Shown one piece after another: positions 28,080-33,011 of a DNA stretch of 33,011 nucleotides. How positions within the stretch are numbered: position 1 is the stretch's first letter; each line of letters begins with the position of its first letter. The DNA is taken from NCBI GenBank assembly GCA_026400795.1, contig JAPLOJ010000413.1:1-33011 (forward strand), in the 5' to 3' direction. This DNA is from Alphaproteobacteria bacterium. Its GTDB lineage: Bacteria; Pseudomonadota; Alphaproteobacteria; Acetobacterales; Acetobacteraceae. Under the pieces are notes generated by a model. It saw nothing but the letters and a program-made list of their open reading frames with translations. It did not search any database and had not been told where the DNA came from. The translations under genes were made by a program, and so were the position numbers.

Positions 28080-28895
28080 TCAAAGCATCGCCAAGGGCCG
28101 CTTCCGCCGCGGTGGCGGGAAGGCTTCATCCAGTGCCGCGATATCCTCAGAGCTCAACACAATCTCCCGCGCTGCGGCGTTTTCCCGCACATGGGCAAGC
28201 TTCGCGGCTTTCGGGATGCTCACCACGCCAGGCTGGCGTAGTGTCCAGGCAATGGCGATTTGCGCGGGGCTTTTGCCATGCCGTGCCGCTACCGCCGCAA
28301 GCGCTGGGTTGCGCAGTAACCGCCCACCCTGCCCCACGGGGGAATAGGCCATCACCGGCATGGCGCGATCGGCGCAAAAGGGCAGCAAATCAAACTCAGC
28401 GCCGCGATGTTCCAGGCTGTGAAGCACCTGATCCGCCGCGCAATCAGGTAAGGCCGCGCCCAATTCTTCCAGGTCATCCACATCAAGATTGGAAACGCCC
28501 CAGCGCAGGATTTTGCCGGCCTGCCGCAGCGCTTCAAACCCCGCCACGGTTTCAGCCAGCGGCACGGAACCGCGCCAATGCAGCAGATAAAGATCTATCG
28601 TTTCAATCCGCATCCGCTTCAGGCTGCGTTCACAGGCGGCCACCACGCCGCGACGCGATGCATTATGCGGATAGACCTTGGAGACGATGAAAACGCCATC
28701 GCGGCGCCCCGCAATGGCATCGCCCACCACTTCCTCGGCGCCGCCTTCGCCATACATCTCGGCAGTGTCAATCAAGGACATGCCAAGATCGAGCCCCGCG
28801 CGCAGCGCATCGGCTTCCGCCGTGCGCTTCGTGCGATCTTCACCCATGCCCCAGGTCCCTTGCCCGAGGCGCGGTATGGCGAACACAGCCGCCAT
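28080..28895 (-). CDS. Aldo/keto reductase
   Basis: IPRLGQGTWGMGEDRTKRTAEADALRAGLDLGMSLIDTAEMYGEGGAEEVVGDAI; IDLYLLHWRG; GVSNLDVDDL. Confidence 0.93.
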   Translation of the reverse strand: MAAVFAIPRLGQGTWGMGEDRTKRTAEADALRAGLDLGMSLIDTAEMYGEGGAEEVVGDAIAGRRDGVFIVSKVYPHNASRRGVVAACERSLKRMRIETIDLYLLHWRGSVPLAETVAGFEALRQAGKILRWGVSNLDVDDLEELGAALPDCAADQVLHSLEHRGAEFDLLPFCADRAMPVMAYSPVGQGGRLLRNPALAAVAARHGKSPAQIAIAWTLRQPGVVSIPKAAKLAHVRENAAAREIVLSSEDIAALDEAFPPPRRKRPLAML

Positions 28896-28896
28896 A

Positions 28897-29946
28897 TCAG
28901 GGAATGGTATAACCGCGCGCCTTGCCAACGCTGTCATTCCAAACCCGCGCGCAATCCGCCCAAACGCGGTTGCAGCTATCGCGGAAGCTTGGCAGCACTA
29001 CCGCGGTCACGGCTTCACGCACACGGCGCTCATCTTCCGCCGGGGGTGTCACCACCTGCACATTGAATTTGCGCGTGGTGCAGGCATCCTGGCCCTGGAA
29101 GCAGGCGAAAGCCTCATTGCTCGCGGTGCGTGCCAAATCCCACATCTGCTTTTCCAGATCAGCAAAAGAGCGCGTCAGTGCGGCCTGCTGTTCCGGGCTG
29201 AAGCGCCGCCAGGCCGCCAGTGACATGAAATGCCCCTGCACACCGGAAGCGAGCGACACCGGCAGGATGGTGCGAATAACCTCTCCCCAATTCGCCGTAT
29301 AGGCGGAAGTGGCGGAGGTAATGCCGCATTCCACCGTGCCGCGCTGCAATGCCTGATAGGTTTCAGAAAGCTGCAAGGTCACTGGCGTTGCGCCGAGCGA
29401 TTGCAGTAGCGCTGACATGGTCGGCGTATAGGAACGCACCTTCAAGCCGCGCAGATCACCCATGGAAGCGACGGGGCGATTGCAGAAGAACATCTGCGCA
29501 CCGAAGGGCCACAGCGTCATCACCTTGGCGTTGAAGCGTTCCTGCAAGCGCCGATCGAGCGCTTCACGCCCACCGGCGATCGCTTGTTGGGTTTCTTCCA
29601 ACGTCGTGGAAACGCCAATCAGATCGAGCGAATCAATAAAGGGCTCATCGCGCGCGGTCTGGCCGATCAAGACGCTCATGACATCAAAAGTGCCATTGCG
29701 CAGATGGCGTAGCGCATCCGGTGCGGCGGCACCCACCTGGTCCATCGGGTTGAAGGTGACGGCGAGGTTGATGCCGGTCGCCTGCCCCAATCCGGTGAAG
29801 AAGGGCCGTTCAATACCCTCAGTATGGCGAGAATTGGAGGTGAAATGCCCCGCCACACGCAGTTGGATGGGGCTTTGCGCCAGGGCCGGGGCAGCGGCGA
29901 GCAAGGCGCCAAAGGCCGCGCCAAGCAGGGAAAGGGGGGTGCGCAT
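28897..29946 (-). CDS. TRAP transporter substrate-binding protein (DctP family)
   Basis: Signal peptide MRTPLSLLGAAFGALLAAAPALAQ; MGDLRGLKVRSYTPTMSALLQSLGATPVTLQLSETYQALQRGTVECGIT. Confidence 0.92.
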   Translation of the reverse strand: MRTPLSLLGAAFGALLAAAPALAQSPIQLRVAGHFTSNSRHTEGIERPFFTGLGQATGINLAVTFNPMDQVGAAAPDALRHLRNGTFDVMSVLIGQTARDEPFIDSLDLIGVSTTLEETQQAIAGGREALDRRLQERFNAKVMTLWPFGAQMFFCNRPVASMGDLRGLKVRSYTPTMSALLQSLGATPVTLQLSETYQALQRGTVECGITSATSAYTANWGEVIRTILPVSLASGVQGHFMSLAAWRRFSPEQQAALTRSFADLEKQMWDLARTASNEAFACFQGQDACTTRKFNVQVVTPPAEDERRVREAVTAVVLPSFRDSCNRVWADCARVWNDSVGKARGYTIP

Positions 29947-30108
29947 GAAATCTTCTCCCGAATAAGGTCGGCACGGATTTTGCGAACCCTGCCGCCGTGA
30001 GTGATGAGTTTTGCCAGGTTGCAGTCTCTGTGCAACACGGCGTTCGATTTGCCAAGCAACCGGCGCGCCAAGGCGGGCCGAAGCGTTTTGAATAAGGCCA
30101 CGCCGCCC

Positions 30109-30750
30109 ATGACCCCGAAAGACCCCAACCCGGTAAGCCGCTTTTTCGCGCCACCTGCCCGATTTTTCGCCATTCTCTCCGGCTGGTGGCTGATTGCGCT
30201 GTCCTTCCTGACGGTCGCGGAAATCCTGCTGCGGAAGTTCTTTTCCATATCGCTGCAAGGGGTGGATGAAATTGGCGGCTATACTACAGCTATTGTCTCG
30301 GCTTTTGGTTTTGCCTCAGCGCTCATGATCAAGGCGCATACGCGGGTGGATTTCCTGCTGGGGCGCATGCCTGCACTCCTCCGCGCGGTGCTGAATACGC
30401 TGGCTTATGGCTTGCTGGCCGGCATGGCGATTTACGGCGCCTGGCGCGGTTGGTCAGTGCTGGAAGAAAGCATCGAATTCCAGGCGCATGCCAATTCGCC
30501 GCTGCAAACGCCGCTTTGGTTGCCGCAGGGCGCCTGGATGATTGGGCTTGTGCTGTTCGCACTTTCCGCCGGCGCCATGGCCGCCCATGCCTTTTGGTTG
30601 CTGCTGTCTGACCGGGCGAAGCTCAATCTGTTTTACGGGCCGTTGACGTTGGATGAGGAAATCGAAGCCGAAATGGGCACGGTACTGGAGCGGGAGTTGA
30701 AGCAGCCATTATCGGCATCACCGAAGCCAGCATCGGCTTTTTGCTGCTGA
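30109..30750 (+). CDS. TRAP transporter small permease (DctQ family)
   Basis: Four-TM pattern; LLRKFFSISLQGVDEIGGYTTAIVSAFGFASALMIKAHTRVDFLLGRMP. Confidence 0.9.
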   Translation: MTPKDPNPVSRFFAPPARFFAILSGWWLIALSFLTVAEILLRKFFSISLQGVDEIGGYTTAIVSAFGFASALMIKAHTRVDFLLGRMPALLRAVLNTLAYGLLAGMAIYGAWRGWSVLEESIEFQAHANSPLQTPLWLPQGAWMIGLVLFALSAGAMAAHAFWLLLSDRAKLNLFYGPLTLDEEIEAEMGTVLERELKQPLSASPKPASAFCC

Positions 30751-32015
30751 TCGGCTTCCTGTTTCTGGGCCTGCATGTGGCGGTGGCGATGTTCCTGGTC
30801 GCGCTGCTGGGTGCCGCGCTTTATCTTGGCCCGCCCTTGGTCGCCGCCTTTGGCACGCAGCTTTGGGGTGCCATGGAAGATTACGTGCTGCTTTCCATCC
30901 CGCTTTACATTCTGCTGGGCGAGATTCTGGTGCGGTCTGGTTCAACGGATAGGCTTTATCGGTCACTTGCGGATTGGCTGAATTTCCTGCCGGGCGGCTT
31001 GCTGCATACGAACATCGGCGCGTCTGCGGTGTTTTCTGCCGTATCCGGTTCTTCCGTTGCCACAGCGGCGACGATTTCAACCGTCGCGCTGCCTTCCTTC
31101 CGGAAACGCCGCTATGATACGCGCCTGGTGTTGGGTTCGATCGCGGCTGGCGCTTCGCTTGGCAATCTGATCCCGCCTGGGATTGCGCTGATTGTCTATG
31201 GCGCCATGACGAATACATCCGTCGGGCAGCTTTACGCTGCCGCCGTGGTGCCGGGGATTGTGATGACGGTGCTGTTCATGGGCACGATTATCCTGATTGC
31301 GCTCGTGAAGCCCGGTCTGGTGCGGCAGAAGGAAGTCGCCGATCCGTTGCGCGAAAGGCTGAAGCGGCTCGTGGATTTGCTGCCGCCCTTCGTGATCTTC
31401 GGCATCATCATGGGCTCCATCTACACCGGCTGGGCAACGGTGACGGAAAGCGCCGCACTCGCCGTGGTGGTGGCGCTGCCGATTGCGGCGTTTTATGGCC
31501 GGCTTTCCATTCGCATGCTGCATGATTGCTTCATCGCCACCGCCAATCTGACGGCGATGAGCATGTTGATTCTGGCCGTTGCCTTCTATCTGAACTTCGT
31601 CATGGGTCTGCTTGGCGTGACGCCTGCGCTTGGCGCCTTCGCCACCAGCATTGGCGCAAGCCCGCTGGAACTGATTATCGCGCTTACGATCTTCTATTTG
31701 CTGCTAGGCATTTTCTTTGAAACCCTACCCATGCTGGTGGGCACCGTGCCCATCGTATTCCCGGTGATTGTCGCCGCCGGCATTGATCCGGTCTGGTTCG
31801 GCGTTTTCATCGTGCTGATGTGCGAGATTTCGCTGATCTCGCCCCCCGTCGGCATGACGCTTTACGTCATTCAGGCAGTGCGGCGCGAAGGCACGATTGC
31901 CGAGGTATTCCAAGGCACCGTGCCCTTCTTCATCGCCATGGTGGTGATGACAGTGCTACTGATTACCTTTCCGGAAATGGCGCTGTGGCTGCCCCGGATC
32001 AGCTTTGAGCCATGA
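30741..32015 (+). CDS. TRAP transporter large permease (DctM family)
   Basis: LLSIPLYILLGEILVRSG; FSAVSGSSVATAATISTVALPSFRKRRYDTRLVLGSIAAGASLGNLIPPGIALIVYG; start codon uncertain. Confidence 0.93.
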   Translation: MLLIGFLFLGLHVAVAMFLVALLGAALYLGPPLVAAFGTQLWGAMEDYVLLSIPLYILLGEILVRSGSTDRLYRSLADWLNFLPGGLLHTNIGASAVFSAVSGSSVATAATISTVALPSFRKRRYDTRLVLGSIAAGASLGNLIPPGIALIVYGAMTNTSVGQLYAAAVVPGIVMTVLFMGTIILIALVKPGLVRQKEVADPLRERLKRLVDLLPPFVIFGIIMGSIYTGWATVTESAALAVVVALPIAAFYGRLSIRMLHDCFIATANLTAMSMLILAVAFYLNFVMGLLGVTPALGAFATSIGASPLELIIALTIFYLLLGIFFETLPMLVGTVPIVFPVIVAAGIDPVWFGVFIVLMCEISLISPPVGMTLYVIQAVRREGTIAEVFQGTVPFFIAMVVMTVLLITFPEMALWLPRISFEP

Positions 32016-32020
32016 TGTAA

Positions 32021-32731
32021 TCAGCTATCCGCCACTTCCACCATCACCAATTCAGCATCTTCGCTGGCGGTGATGGTGATCGCGTCCTCTGCCCGAATGG
32101 CGATCCCATCGCGCGCGCGCGCTTCCACGCCATTCACCTGCGCCGCACCACGCGCCAACACCAGATAGGCTGCGCGGCCTTCGGCCAAAGGCTGCGTCAG
32201 GCTTTGGCCCTTGGCCAGCGTGGCCGCCATCACCGCGCCATCCACATTGATGCCAAGCGCGCCAGATGATGCATCGGCTGGCCGGCCTGATGCTAAAACC
32301 TCAAACCCCGCCTCGCGCTTTTCCTTGGGGAATTGCTTCGCCCCCCAGGAAGGCGGCAGGCCGGTGCGGTCCGGCATAATCCAAATCTGAAATAGGGTGG
32401 TGATGCCAGGCTCCAGATTAAATTCCGAATGCACCACGCCGGTCCCGGCACTCATTACCTGAACATCGCCGGCTTCGGTGCGGCCTTCATTGCCCATGCT
32501 GTCCTTATGGGTGATCGCCCCCTGCCGGACATAGGTGATGATTTCCATATCCCGATGCGGGTGCGGGTCAAACCCCTTCCCCGGCGCGATTTCATCATCA
32601 TTCCAAACGCGCAGCCGCCCCCAATTCATGCGGCCGGCATCGCGGTAATGCCCGAAGGAGAAATGGTGATTGGCATTGAGCCAACCGAAATTAGCCTTGC
32701 CCAGGCTTTCAAAGGAACGGAGTTCGATCAT
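32021..32731 (-). CDS. Pirin family protein
   Basis: FGWLNANHHFSFGHYRDAGRMNWGRLRVWNDDEIAPGKGFDPHPHRDMEIITYVRQGAITHKDSMGNEGRTEAGDVQVMSAGTGVVHSEFN. Confidence 0.94.
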   Translation of the reverse strand: MIELRSFESLGKANFGWLNANHHFSFGHYRDAGRMNWGRLRVWNDDEIAPGKGFDPHPHRDMEIITYVRQGAITHKDSMGNEGRTEAGDVQVMSAGTGVVHSEFNLEPGITTLFQIWIMPDRTGLPPSWGAKQFPKEKREAGFEVLASGRPADASSGALGINVDGAVMAATLAKGQSLTQPLAEGRAAYLVLARGAAQVNGVEARARDGIAIRAEDAITITASEDAELVMVEVADS

Positions 32732-32825
32732 GGCTTTTTCCGAATGGCCGCTTGTGGCCTTGATGCGTTAGATGGGGATACGCGGAGGGCGGCGCCATAC
32801 TGCCCGCGCAAGGCTGTTATGCGCT

Positions 32826-32886
32826 GAACCGTTGTTTGGTCGCATTTTCCGAGTCGCCAAGTGATTCCACTTGGCTTGAAAATGCT
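32826..32886 (-). repeat. Dispersed intergenic repeat, copy C (inverted relative to copy A)
   Basis: Reverse complement agcattttcaagccaagtggaatcacttggcgactcggaaaatgcgaccaaacaacggttc, 54/61 to 826-886; perfect inner stem GCCAAGTG/CACTTGGC and outer CATTTTC/GAAAATG. Confidence 0.75.
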
Positions 32887-33011
32887 CACCTGCACATCAG
32901 CACGGGAATTTCCGCATTCTCCAGCACATGGCGCGTCACACCGCCCAGGATCAATTGCCGCAGGCGGGAATGGCTATAGGCGCCCATGGAAAGCATATCG
33001 GCGCCGAAATC
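32886..33011 (-). CDS. Universal stress protein family, C-terminal fragment (truncated by the window edge)
   Basis: Minus frame DFGADMLSMGAYSHSRLRQLILGGVTRHVLENAEIPVLMCR*: typical UspA C-terminus (GxxxHSRLRxLILGGVTRHVL). Confidence 0.88.
   Translation of the reverse strand, partial: DFGADMLSMGAYSHSRLRQLILGGVTRHVLENAEIPVLMCR

Noticed and set aside
1-33011. CRISPR array, prophage or toxin-antitoxin system
   Set aside because: No regularly spaced repeats, phage structural genes or small paired toxin/antitoxin ORFs were recognised

Overview
GC-rich alphaproteobacterial chromosome segment, probably Acetobacteraceae/Rhodospirillales (inferred from gene content). From left to right it holds: the 3' end of an IS (transposase C-terminus); a DUF2076 gene; a roughly 380-bp intergenic block dense in hairpins and repeats; a catabolic/redox neighbourhood (OYE-family oxidoreductase, cupin, DUF393, orphan Bug-type receptor, HIBADH-like dehydrogenase, GMC oxidoreductase, EthA-like Baeyer-Villiger monooxygenase); tRNA-Leu(TAA); a TPR/OGT-like glycosyltransferase coupled to a GGT-family Ntn-hydrolase; an enoyl-CoA hydratase; pstSCAB-phoU-phoB with a Pho-box-like site but no phoR; purD; DUF1489; a six-gene hydrogenase-4/complex-I-like operon; an aldo/keto reductase; a TRAP transporter with divergent dctP and dctQM; a pirin; and a truncated universal stress protein. 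The strongest candidate for an unusual system is the operon at 20894-28001. Its large subunit has lost all four cysteine positions expected to bind NiFe, while the FeS small-subunit cysteines and the ion-pump residues remain. This matches an Ehr-type (energy-converting hydrogenase-related) complex of unknown redox function. Second-tier candidates are the structured, repeat-bearing intergenic region at 826-1203, which has a ~89% identical inverted copy at 32826-32886, and a three-hairpin candidate ncRNA at about 20760-20904. All calls come from reading the sequence and supplied ORFs; no searches were run.
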